From DASULK01 sp036278255 (GTDB taxonomy: Bacteria > Actinomycetota > Actinomycetes > Mycobacteriales > Micromonosporaceae): a stretch of 5,683 bases of DNA. The notes under the pieces are model-generated. The model was not told where the DNA came from. It did not search any database and worked only from the letters and a program-made list of their open reading frames with translations. The stretch lies in contig DASULK010000073.1 in the NCBI GenBank assembly GCA_036278255.1, positions 1 through 5,683 on the forward strand. The letters run 5' to 3'. Positions 1 through 5,366 of this stretch are shown piece after piece (within the stretch, counting starts at the first letter, position 1; each line of letters begins with the position of its first letter). The position numbers and the translations under genes are program-made.

Positions 1-30
1 GGCACCGTCACCGCACCCGTCCCGGACGCA

Positions 31-1032
31 GTGCCGGCGGGCTCGGCCCGACCGGGCGCCGCATCTATCACATTGGAGGGTGTCGGCAAGCGTTATCCGG
101 ATGGCACGGTCGCCGTCGCCGATCTGGACCTGCGGGTTGAAGCCGGCCAACTCACCGTACTGATCGGCCCCTCCGGCTGCGGCAAGTCCACGCTCCTACG
201 GATGATCAACCGTCTCATCGAGCCGACCGCGGGCCGGATCCTGCTCGACGACGAGGATGTCACCCGGACCGACCCGGTTCAGCTTCGTCGACGCATCGGG
301 TACGTGATCCAGGACGTCGGGCTCTTCCCCCATCAGACGGTGCACGCCAACGTCGGCACCGTGCCGCGGCTGCTCGGCTGGCCCCGTGCGGAGATCCGGG
401 CCCGGTCCGATGAGCTGCTCGACCTGGTGGGTCTCGATCCCCACCGGTTCGGCAGGCGCTATCCGCACGAACTCTCCGGGGGGCAACGGCAGCGGGTCGG
501 GGTGGCCCGTGCGCTGGCGGCCGACCCGGTCGTCCTGCTCATGGATGAGCCGTTCTCCGCGGTCGACCCGATCGTGCGGACCCGGCTGCAGGAGGAGTTC
601 CTGCGGCTGCAGGCGGATGTGCGGAAGACCATTGTCCTGGTCACCCACGACCTGGACGAGGCAGTCAGGCTGGGCGACCGGATCGCGGTGCTGTCGCAGG
701 GCGGCAAACTGGAGCAGGTCGGGCCACCGGAGACCATCCTCGGCGCTCCGGCCTCCCCCTTCGTCCGCGAATTCGTCGGCGCCGACCGAAGCATCCGCCG
801 CCTGGCGGTCATCCCGGTCGGCCGGGACCTGCTGGAACCACTCCCGGACGAGATGGCCCCCCCAGAGTTGCCCACCGTCGCGCTCGGCGCCTCCTGTTAC
901 GACGCGCTCGCTCTGCTGCTCACCGAGAACTGCGAGCGGGCGCGGGTCGTCGACGCCGACGGCCGCGCGGTCGGCCTGATCAGCCGGAACCGACTCCTCG
1001 CGGTCGACGCTCTGCCAGCAGCCGGGGGTTAG
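31..1032 (+). CDS. OpuC/ProV-type glycine betaine (quaternary amine) ABC transporter, ATP-binding subunit
   Basis: This is the cytoplasmic ATPase that would power an osmoprotectant importer (glycine betaine, choline or carnitine type). With GTG at 31 as residue 1, the sequence shows Walker A GPSGCGKST (46-54), Q-loop Q94, ABC signature LSGGQRQR (148-155), Walker B with MDEPF (about 167-175), D-loop SAVD (176-179) and switch H206. The stretch THDLDEAVRLGDRIAVL is typical of the OpuCA/ProV branch. Residues 281-325 look like a single CBS motif (VVDADGRAVGLISRNRLL), whereas OpuCA proteins usually carry two; 333 residues is accordingly short. The start is uncertain: no Shine-Dalgarno precedes GTG 31, the frame stays open to base 1, and ABC homology begins only near residue 13, so the gene could start left of the window. 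Permease and binding-protein genes are not in view and would be expected upstream. The ATPase call is very secure and the substrate class is good but inferred. Confidence 0.92.
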   Translation: MPAGSARPGAASITLEGVGKRYPDGTVAVADLDLRVEAGQLTVLIGPSGCGKSTLLRMINRLIEPTAGRILLDDEDVTRTDPVQLRRRIGYVIQDVGLFPHQTVHANVGTVPRLLGWPRAEIRARSDELLDLVGLDPHRFGRRYPHELSGGQRQRVGVARALAADPVVLLMDEPFSAVDPIVRTRLQEEFLRLQADVRKTIVLVTHDLDEAVRLGDRIAVLSQGGKLEQVGPPETILGAPASPFVREFVGADRSIRRLAVIPVGRDLLEPLPDEMAPPELPTVALGASCYDALALLLTENCERARVVDADGRAVGLISRNRLLAVDALPAAGG

Positions 1033-1049
1033 CGCCCGCGGCACCCGCC

Positions 1050-1063
1050 GCCCGGGGCCGGGC
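1050..1063. terminator. Possible bidirectional hairpin between convergent genes
   Basis: The 34-bp gap between two converging stop codons contains a short GC hairpin, GCCCG-GGGC-CGGGC (5-bp stem, 4-nt loop). It has no T-tract on either side, so it is at best an actinobacterial-style terminator. Such hairpins also arise by chance in DNA this GC-rich. It is listed because it is the only candidate terminator structure in the convergent gap. Confidence 0.3.
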
Positions 1064-1066
1064 ACG

Positions 1067-1363
1067 TCATCGCTTCAGCAAGTAGTCAAGGAAGGCAGCC
1101 CGCAGCAGCGGCTCAAATTCGCCGTAGCCGTGCCCGGTCAACTGCCGCCACAACGCCACCGCCTCGTCGATGGTGGGCCCCACCGAATTGGGCGCCCCGT
1201 CGAGCGCCGCCGCCTCATCGGCGTTCGGCAGGTGGCGCAGCACCGACCAGAAGAACCCCACGTCACGCCGGTCCTGAGCCACCGTGAAGGCCCGCTCCCG
1301 CAACTCCTCTGTGGGAAGAGCATCGAGGTCCTGGAAGGTGGGGCGCGGGGACGATTCGGCCAT
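1067..1363 (-). CDS. Small soluble protein of unknown function (98 aa)
   Basis: I do not recognise a named family. The 98-residue product is soluble and probably mostly helical, with no signal peptide or membrane segment. Visible blocks are LPTEELRERAFTVAQDRRDV (about 16-35), FFWSVLRHLPNADEAAALDG (37-56), an SVGPTIDEAVALWRQL helix and a C-terminal EPLLRAAFLDYLLKR. The aromatic and charged pattern (FFW, HLP, FLDYL) reads like a real conserved protein. ATG 1363 is chosen over the GTG 61 codons upstream because that extension is arginine/proline-rich junk overlapping the neighbouring gene, and because TACGCT lies exactly 6 nt before this ATG with no Shine-Dalgarno, as in leaderless actinobacterial genes. 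It sits 40 nt downstream of the permease-like gene on the same strand, so it may be transcribed both from its own promoter and by read-through. Confidence 0.75.
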   Translation of the reverse strand: MAESSPRPTFQDLDALPTEELRERAFTVAQDRRDVGFFWSVLRHLPNADEAAALDGAPNSVGPTIDEAVALWRQLTGHGYGEFEPLLRAAFLDYLLKR

Positions 1364-1369
1364 AACAGG

Positions 1370-1375
1370 AGCGTA
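1370..1375 (-). promoter_or_regulatory. Candidate -10 box for a leaderless transcript of the 98-aa gene
   Basis: On the minus strand TACGCT fits TANNNT and is followed by exactly 6 nt (CCTGTT) and then ATG, so transcription would begin at or next to the start codon. No purine-rich ribosome binding site lies between. No convincing -35 hexamer was found at 16-19 nt spacing, which is common for this promoter class. Confidence 0.45.
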
Positions 1376-1403
1376 TCGGGCCACGGAGAGCCGGGCGCGG
1401 CAA

Positions 1404-2645
1404 TCAGCGACCGGTAGCGCTCCAGCGATCACCACCCCAGGAGTCCAGACCGCCGGTCGGCTGGGCCGGCAGCGCGGCCGACCACGACTCCTCTCCGTCG
1501 ACCGTGTCCCCCCTCCAACTCGAGGTGGCCGCCGCCTCCTCCGCATCGCCGCCCGCCGTCACCGGCCGGGGTCGCCCAAACGCCTCCACCAGCCGGGTCA
1601 CCACCAGGCCGCCTCCGACCATGGCCGCGGCGACCGCTCCCAGCGGCAGGTCCCAGCCCCGCTGCACGGAGTAGGTGAAGAAGAGGGCGAGCAGCATAAC
1701 GACGAGAACCGTGCCGAAGATGCCGCCACGCCGGCCGTACGCGCTGGTGCCGCCGAGCAGTGCCGCGCCGAGCGCCAGACCCGTCCACTCGATGCCGGAG
1801 GAGGGGGAGAGCACCGGCGATCCCCCGGCCAGCAGCACCCCGGCGAGTGCGGCCAGCATCATCGACACGGTGATCGCCCCCGCCGCCACCACCGCCGCTC
1901 CCGGCCCCCGCCGCCGGGCCGGATCGGCGACCGGCCGGAACCGACCGACGGCACGGCGGATCATCTTGACCGTGCCGAACAGCCCGCCGAGCACGGCCAC
2001 CGCGGCGAAGCCGCCAAAGAAATAGCTGGAGTACCGGGTCGGGTCCCAGCCATCCGGCAGCTGCGTCGGGATGGCCCGCTGCCCGATGAAGACGATGACG
2101 GCGAGCGCGACAGCGAGGCTGGCCGCCCAGGACGGCACATGAAAGGTCACCACGAAGAGCGCCAGGGCCAGTCCGAGGGCTGCCGCGGCAACCGCCACCA
2201 GGCCGATGAGCACCTTCGGATCCCGATCAACCGAGCCGAAATACGCCGCGGCGGCGATCGCGACCGGGCCGAGCGCAAGGTTGGGCACCCCCGCCCGCAG
2301 GCTCAGTCCCGCAGCCAGCACCAGCAGCCCCAGCGCCGCCGCGGCCACCAGGAGGGAGTCCAGCGCCGCGCCCTGCAGCACCTCCGGGTTTCCGCGGTAG
2401 GTCAGGAACAGCAGCGCCGCCACCGCGACCAGCAGCAGAACCTCCCAGACGGCGTGGACCGCCATCCGGTCCCGGCCCGGCTCGCCGTGGTCCGGGTCGT
2501 CAAAGACGTCATCGAGGACGACGGGGCGGTCCACGGCGGTCACCTCGTCTCCAGTGCGATAGCCGATCGGAAAGCCGTCGGGTGGATCATCGTCGGCTAC
2601 GGAGGGGGCATCGTGTTGGCGCTGCCTCGACTCGTCGTACGCCAT
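1404..2645 (-). CDS. Orphan ABC-permease-like membrane protein (BPD_transp_2 / RbsC-like)
   Basis: This 413-residue polytopic inner-membrane protein has roughly ten hydrophobic segments: about 66-83, 96-113, 118-136, 145-168, 172-189, 207-226, 249-275, 287-301, 307-326 and 334-352. Two regions resemble permeases of the ribose/branched-chain amino acid/nucleoside importer superfamily: GLSLRAGVPNLALG (113-126), and LLGGTSAYGRRGGIFGT (296-312), which matches the family's GGTS-x-GG-x-G-x3-GT loop. An acidic N-terminal tail of about 65 residues and a C-terminal tail of about 60 residues containing four tryptophans (W377, W388, W403, W408) flank the core and are not normal for the family. No ATPase or solute-binding protein lies beside it; the ATPase at 31-1032 is of another class and on the other strand. 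ATG 2645 is chosen because GGGAGG (2653-2658) stands 7 nt upstream; an in-frame extension to 2768 lacks this. The substrate and even transport function are unknown. Confidence 0.8.
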   Translation of the reverse strand: MAYDESRQRQHDAPSVADDDPPDGFPIGYRTGDEVTAVDRPVVLDDVFDDPDHGEPGRDRMAVHAVWEVLLLVAVAALLFLTYRGNPEVLQGAALDSLLVAAAALGLLVLAAGLSLRAGVPNLALGPVAIAAAAYFGSVDRDPKVLIGLVAVAAAALGLALALFVVTFHVPSWAASLAVALAVIVFIGQRAIPTQLPDGWDPTRYSSYFFGGFAAVAVLGGLFGTVKMIRRAVGRFRPVADPARRRGPGAAVVAAGAITVSMMLAALAGVLLAGGSPVLSPSSGIEWTGLALGAALLGGTSAYGRRGGIFGTVLVVMLLALFFTYSVQRGWDLPLGAVAAAMVGGGLVVTRLVEAFGRPRPVTAGGDAEEAAATSSWRGDTVDGEESWSAALPAQPTGGLDSWGGDRWSATGR

Positions 2646-2652
2646 ATCGCGG

Positions 2653-2658
2653 CCTCCC
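2653..2658 (-). promoter_or_regulatory. Ribosome binding site fixing the start of the permease-like gene
   Basis: Minus-strand GGGAGG (within GAGGGAGG, 2653-2660) lies 7 nt before ATG 2645. It decides against the longer in-frame start at 2768. Confidence 0.7.
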
Positions 2659-2766
2659 TCGTTGTTACGGCGAGCGGCCTGGCCCCTCTTCACGTCGAGA
2701 GCGAGAGCCGGTCCGCCGACAGGTCGATCCGGCGATCGTCCGGCGAATGCGACCCGGTCGGTTGGC

Positions 2767-2796
2767 ACCGTACCCCCGTCGATACCTCACCGTCAT
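2767..2796 (-). promoter_or_regulatory. Candidate promoter for the permease-like gene
   Basis: On the minus strand ATGACG (2791-2796) and TACGGT (2767-2772) are separated by 18 nt, resembling a sigma-70-type -35/-10 pair. It lies in the 185-bp gap between the DUF3180 stop and the permease-like gene and would give a leader of about 115 nt. Both hexamers are imperfect. I see no clear terminator after the DUF3180 gene, so read-through from the folate operon is an alternative source of transcript. Confidence 0.3.
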
Positions 2797-2830
2797 CCCA
2801 GCATTCCTGGCCGGAGGGTAGGGTCTGCGC

Positions 2831-3343
2831 CTACTCGGACGGCCCGGGCAGGGTCTGCTCCCGGTCAGGAAGTTCCGGGACCCGGCACGCCCGCTCCAGC
2901 CAGAGGGCGGCCGCGACCAGGGCCAACGACGCGACGAGGCTGGCGGCGGCGGCCGGCACGTCGTTGACGGCCGCCCGGGTCCGTTCGAGCAGCAGCCAGC
3001 CCAGCAGGCCCGCGCTGAATCCTGCGAAGATGGCCCCTGCCAACGACGACGCCTTGGCCAGCACGACGAACCACGCCACGGCGAGCGGGTCGACCGGCTC
3101 GCGGCCAGGCCGCCCTTCGATCCGGGCCCGGGTATTCAGCGCGGCATACCCCTCCAGTACCGCCAATCCGGCGATCGTGATCACGGGAAGCCAGGGGATT
3201 TTGGGAAAGTTTCCGTAGAACCTGCTGATCAACAACCAGGCCACGGCCGCTGCGCCCAGCCCGGCCACGAAGAGTGTGGAGGGTCGGGTCGGCCCGATCC
3301 GGGCCCGGTCCGGTGTCGGCTGGCGGGGCGACTGCTGGCTCAT
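2831..3343 (-). CDS. DUF3180 family membrane protein, last gene of the folate operon
   Basis: This 170-residue integral membrane protein of unknown function matches the actinobacterial DUF3180 pattern: a GPTRPSTLFVAG entry into the first helix (22-40), then PKIPWLPV and a second helix (51-69), LNTRARIEGRPG in the loop (69-80), a long hydrophobic stretch with the polar motif LAKASS (88-119, K97 inside), and a last helix (128-150). The N-terminal 20 residues and the C-terminal 20 are hydrophilic. Its ATG overlaps the folK stop as ATGA and no Shine-Dalgarno is visible, so translation probably depends on ribosomes finishing folK. DUF3180 genes commonly follow folK in actinobacteria, which is established context, but no biochemical role is known. 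Whether it helps folate metabolism, pterin transport or merely shares the operon cannot be read from the sequence. Confidence 0.9.
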   Translation of the reverse strand: MSQQSPRQPTPDRARIGPTRPSTLFVAGLGAAAVAWLLISRFYGNFPKIPWLPVITIAGLAVLEGYAALNTRARIEGRPGREPVDPLAVAWFVVLAKASSLAGAIFAGFSAGLLGWLLLERTRAAVNDVPAAAASLVASLALVAAALWLERACRVPELPDREQTLPGPSE

Positions 3344-3867
3344 GGCACCGACTGTAATGCCAGATCGGGGCGGGGGCGCAGATGCAGCGCATCCGTCGCC
3401 ACCGGCTCCGCCCCCAACAGGTCGGTCAGCGCGCCACGGCCCGGCAGGCAGCCGTATGGCTCGATGTCGATCCAGGGCCGCAGCACGAAGGCCCGGAGGT
3501 GGGCGCGGGGGTGCGGCAGGATCAGTTCCGGGTCGTCGCTGAAGACCGGTTCTCCCGCTGCGTCCCAGACCGCGATCACGTCAACGTCGAGGCTGCGCGG
3601 GCCGTACCGGCGCTCCGGGTCCCGGATCCGGCCGGCGGACTCCTCCATCGCCCGCGCCCGGTCGAGCCAGTCGCGGGGGCCGGCACCCGGATCCTGCACG
3701 AGCAGGGCCGCGTTCAGATACGGCGGCTGCGCCTCGTCCCCCCAGGGGGGTGTCTCGTAAACCCCGGAGGCGACCAGCAGCACGTCGTCGAGCGCGGCCG
3801 CTGCCTGCCGTAGCCGTCCGATTCGGTCGCCGAGGTTACTGCCCAGCGACAGCACCGCCCGGGTCAT
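3340..3867 (-). CDS. folK: 2-amino-4-hydroxy-6-hydroxymethyldihydropteridine pyrophosphokinase (HPPK)
   Basis: HPPK transfers pyrophosphate from ATP to 6-hydroxymethyl-7,8-dihydropterin, giving the substrate of FolP in the cytoplasm. The 175-residue protein has the family motifs in order: LGSNLGDR (8-15), YETPPWG (37-43), PYLNAA (49-54), the basic catalytic loop GRIRDPERRYGPR (79-91), and the HPPK signature RYGPRSLDVDVI (87-98), with D94 and D96 as the expected magnesium ligands. LPHPRAHLRAFVLRPWIDIEP (117-137) follows. It is slightly longer than E. coli FolK (159 aa) because of a C-terminal tail. ATG 3867 is preceded by AGGAGG with 9-nt spacing inside the end of folB; the two genes are only 3 nt apart. 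Its stop overlaps the DUF3180 start. All key residues are present, so it should be active. Confidence 0.97.
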   Translation of the reverse strand: MTRAVLSLGSNLGDRIGRLRQAAAALDDVLLVASGVYETPPWGDEAQPPYLNAALLVQDPGAGPRDWLDRARAMEESAGRIRDPERRYGPRSLDVDVIAVWDAAGEPVFSDDPELILPHPRAHLRAFVLRPWIDIEPYGCLPGRGALTDLLGAEPVATDALHLRPRPDLALQSVP

Positions 3868-3870
3868 CGG

Positions 3871-4230
3871 TCACCGCCTCCTGTGGATGGTCACCGCGAC
3901 GTCGGCGAAGTCGTGCGGGATCGGCGCCTGCGGTTTGTGCACGGTCACCGTGGCCGCGGCGACCCGGTCGTCGGCGAGGCAGGCGGTGGCGAGCCGCTCG
4001 GCAAGTGTCTCGATCAGGTTCACCGGCTCACCCGTCACGATCGCCACCAGCTGCTCCGCCAGATCGCCGTAGTGGACGGTGTCCTGCACGTCGTCGGAGC
4101 GGGCTGCGGGGCCGAGGTCGAGTTCCAGGGTCACGTCGACGACAAAGTCCTGCCCCTGCGCCCGTTCGAAGTCATAGACCCCGTGCCGCCCGCGGGCCCG
4201 CAGCCCGGTCAGCACAATCAGGTCCCGCAT
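3871..4230 (-). CDS. folB: Dihydroneopterin aldolase
   Basis: FolB cleaves 7,8-dihydroneopterin to 6-hydroxymethyl-7,8-dihydropterin and glycolaldehyde. The 119-residue length is normal for the family, which forms octamers. Residues equivalent to those characterised in the Staphylococcus aureus enzyme are visible at nearly identical positions: E22 (HGVYDFE), Y54 (TVHYGDL), E74 (NLIETLAERLA) and K99 (VHKPQAPI). The start at ATG 4230 is supported by AGGAGG 6 nt upstream and by homology beginning at MRDLIVLTGLRARGRHGV. A longer in-frame start at 4290 would add 20 arginine/proline-rich residues that only mirror the folP 3' end. The gene overlaps folP by 13 nt and is followed after 3 nt by folK, so translational coupling across the operon is likely. 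Confidence 0.97.
   Translation of the reverse strand: MRDLIVLTGLRARGRHGVYDFERAQGQDFVVDVTLELDLGPAARSDDVQDTVHYGDLAEQLVAIVTGEPVNLIETLAERLATACLADDRVAAATVTVHKPQAPIPHDFADVAVTIHRRR
3877..3882 (-). promoter_or_regulatory. Ribosome binding site of folK inside the folB 3' end
   Basis: Minus-strand AGGAGG lies 9 nt before ATG 3867, inside the final codons of folB. Unlike the DUF3180 gene downstream, folK therefore has its own strong initiation signal. Confidence 0.75.
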
Positions 4231-5096
4231 TCCCCGCCTCCTCCCCGGACGCCGGCTGCCCGGAGCTGGGGCCGGCCGCTGGCCCGCCATACGGCGAGCG
4301 CGTCCACGGTGCCACGCACATCGTGCACCCGCACCCCCCAGACCCCGGCGGCGAAGGCGAGCACGCTGGTGGCGATGGTGGCCGCCTCCCGATCATCGAC
4401 CGGGCGGGCGGAGCCGTCCGGACCGGCGAGCAGGGCGCCGAGGTAGGACTTGCGGCTGGCGGCGAAGAGCAGCGGGAAGCCCAGGTCCAGCAGCTCGGGC
4501 AGGCGGGCGGTGAGTTGCCAGTTGTGCGTGGCGTTCTTGGCGAACCCCAGGCCCGGGTCGATGATGATCCGGTCGGCGGCGACACCGGCCGCCAGCGCCT
4601 GGTCGATGCGCTGGCTGAGCTCCGTCCGGACATCGGCGACCACGTCGGAGTAGGTGGCCAACTCCTGCATCCGGCGGGAGTGCCCCCGCCAGTGCATCAG
4701 GATCCAGGGGCAGCCGGCGTCGACGACGACTTTCGCCATGCCCGGATCGGCGAGGCCGCCGGAGACATCGTTGACCACCGTCACGCCGGCCGCCAGTGCC
4801 GCCGCCGCCACCTGGGCGCGGGTGGTGTCGATGCTCATCGGTACGCCCAGCGCCGCCAGTTCGCGGATGACCGGCAGCACCCGGGCGATCTCGGTGTCGG
4901 TGTCGATCCGGTCGGCGCCGGGCCGGGTGGACTCGCCGCCCACGTCGATAAGGTGGGCGCCCTCCTGGTGCATCCGCAGGCCGTGCTGGACCGCGTCGTC
5001 GAGGTCCCCGTAGCGGCCACCGTCGGAGAACGAGTCGGGCGTGACGTTCAGGACGCCCACCACGATCGGATCGTCGCACCGCAGCAGATCATGCAC
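4218..5096 (-). CDS. folP: Dihydropteroate synthase
   Basis: FolP condenses hydroxymethyl-dihydropterin pyrophosphate with p-aminobenzoate to form dihydropteroate and is the sulfonamide target. The 292-residue TIM-barrel shows both pterin-binding signatures: VGVLNVTPDSFSDGG (13-27) and GAHLIDVGGESTRPG (46-60). It also has SIDTTR (88-93), N109-D110, LMHWRG (133-138), DPGLGFAKN (180-188), ASRKSYLG (213-220) and GVRVHDVRGTVDA (254-266). These blocks resemble mycobacterial FolP1 rather than FolP2-like paralogues. F23 and P59, at positions where sulfonamide-resistance changes occur in E. coli (F28, P64), have the ordinary residues. GTG 5096 is the most upstream start, since an in-frame stop lies just before it at 5106-5108, and it has no Shine-Dalgarno but a -10-like box 6 nt upstream. 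It heads the folP-folB-folK-DUF3180 operon. Confidence 0.97.
   Translation of the reverse strand: MHDLLRCDDPIVVGVLNVTPDSFSDGGRYGDLDDAVQHGLRMHQEGAHLIDVGGESTRPGADRIDTDTEIARVLPVIRELAALGVPMSIDTTRAQVAAAALAAGVTVVNDVSGGLADPGMAKVVVDAGCPWILMHWRGHSRRMQELATYSDVVADVRTELSQRIDQALAAGVAADRIIIDPGLGFAKNATHNWQLTARLPELLDLGFPLLFAASRKSYLGALLAGPDGSARPVDDREAATIATSVLAFAAGVWGVRVHDVRGTVDALAVWRASGRPQLRAAGVRGGGGECGT
4237..4242 (-). promoter_or_regulatory. Ribosome binding site of folB inside the folP 3' end
   Basis: Minus-strand AGGAGG lies 6 nt before ATG 4230, within the last codons of folP. It decides the folB start and means ribosomes ending folP pass directly over the folB initiation region. Confidence 0.8.
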
Positions 5097-5102
5097 GGCT
5101 AG

Positions 5103-5108
5103 ACGCTA
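5103..5108 (-). promoter_or_regulatory. Candidate -10 box for a leaderless folP transcript
   Basis: Minus-strand TAGCGT fits TANNNT and is separated from the GTG start of folP by exactly 6 nt (CTAGCC). This spacing places transcription initiation at the start codon, and there is no Shine-Dalgarno that would support a leadered mRNA. No good -35 hexamer is seen. If correct, this is the promoter of the whole folate operon. Confidence 0.45.
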
Positions 5109-5154
5109 CCGACCGTCACGGCCCCTCTCCCGCGCCCCCTGCTTGTCAGTGATA

Positions 5155-5263
5155 GACGTCTTGGTCCGAAAAGCCCCAAACGAACAGCAACCGCCGGTTT
5201 CGGCGCACCTTGTTCGATGCCACGTCGGGCCGTACGCTTTGGACCAGGCATCATTCAGACGTC
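5155..5263. repeat. Interrupted inverted repeat flanking the candidate promoter
   Basis: The left arm GACGTCTTGGTCC (5155-5167) is the reverse complement of GGACCA (5241-5246) plus AGACGTC (5257-5263), with a 10-nt insertion splitting the right arm. The arms bracket the candidate -35/-10 pair and the right arm covers the expected transcription start. GACGTC is itself palindromic, so part of the match is cheap. A regulatory role is inference only. Confidence 0.3.
5210..5238 (+). promoter_or_regulatory. Candidate promoter for the right-edge membrane-protein gene
   Basis: TTGTTC (5210-5215) and TACGCT (5233-5238) are separated by 17 nt, the ideal sigma-70-type spacing. Transcription would start near 5245 and give a leader of about 120 nt before ATG 5367. 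The remainder of the 270-bp intergenic region holds an interrupted inverted repeat (5155-5263), a small palindrome cluster (5320-5337) and no other gene that I can support. Confidence 0.4.
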
Positions 5264-5352
5264 GAAGCTTGAGGAGATGGGCTGAAGCGGGACAAACACG
5301 CCCTAAACAAGGCTTGGCAACTGCAGTGCCGCGGCACCGCTGGCCGCGCACC

Positions 5353-5359
5353 GGGGAGG
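5353..5359 (+). promoter_or_regulatory. Ribosome binding site of the right-edge gene
   Basis: GGGGAGG lies 7 nt before ATG 5367, a strong actinobacterial Shine-Dalgarno. It is the main support for this start codon. Confidence 0.75.
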
Positions 5360-5366
5360 TTTTCCG

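Noticed and set aside
196..1065. Minus-strand frame opposite the ABC ATPase
   Set aside because: Antisense shadow of a gene with all ABC motifs; no recognisable protein features.
2646..2768. Longer start for the permease-like gene (41 extra residues)
   Set aside because: No ribosome binding site at 2768 and a non-conserved-looking extension, whereas GGGAGG sits properly before ATG 2645.
1284..3218. Very long plus-strand frame (644 codons) opposite the permease-like and DUF3180 genes
   Set aside because: It is an antisense shadow: Arg/His/Pro/Gly-rich composition with no domains, no ribosome binding site, and it lies over convincing membrane-protein genes with normal codon bias.
4231..4290. 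Longer start for folB
   Set aside because: The 20 added residues are Arg/Pro/Gly-rich and lie inside folP; homology and AGGAGG support ATG 4230.
3750..5102. Long plus-strand frame (450 codons) opposite folK, folB and folP
   Set aside because: It overlaps three enzymes with intact catalytic motifs. The translation is low-complexity Arg/Pro/Gly/Asp and explained by GC-rich codons on the opposite strand.
5271..5285. Minimal upstream frame ATG-GGC-TGA just after GAGGAG in the leader
   Set aside because: The purine tract abuts the ATG with no spacer and the frame is only two codons, so it is most likely chance.
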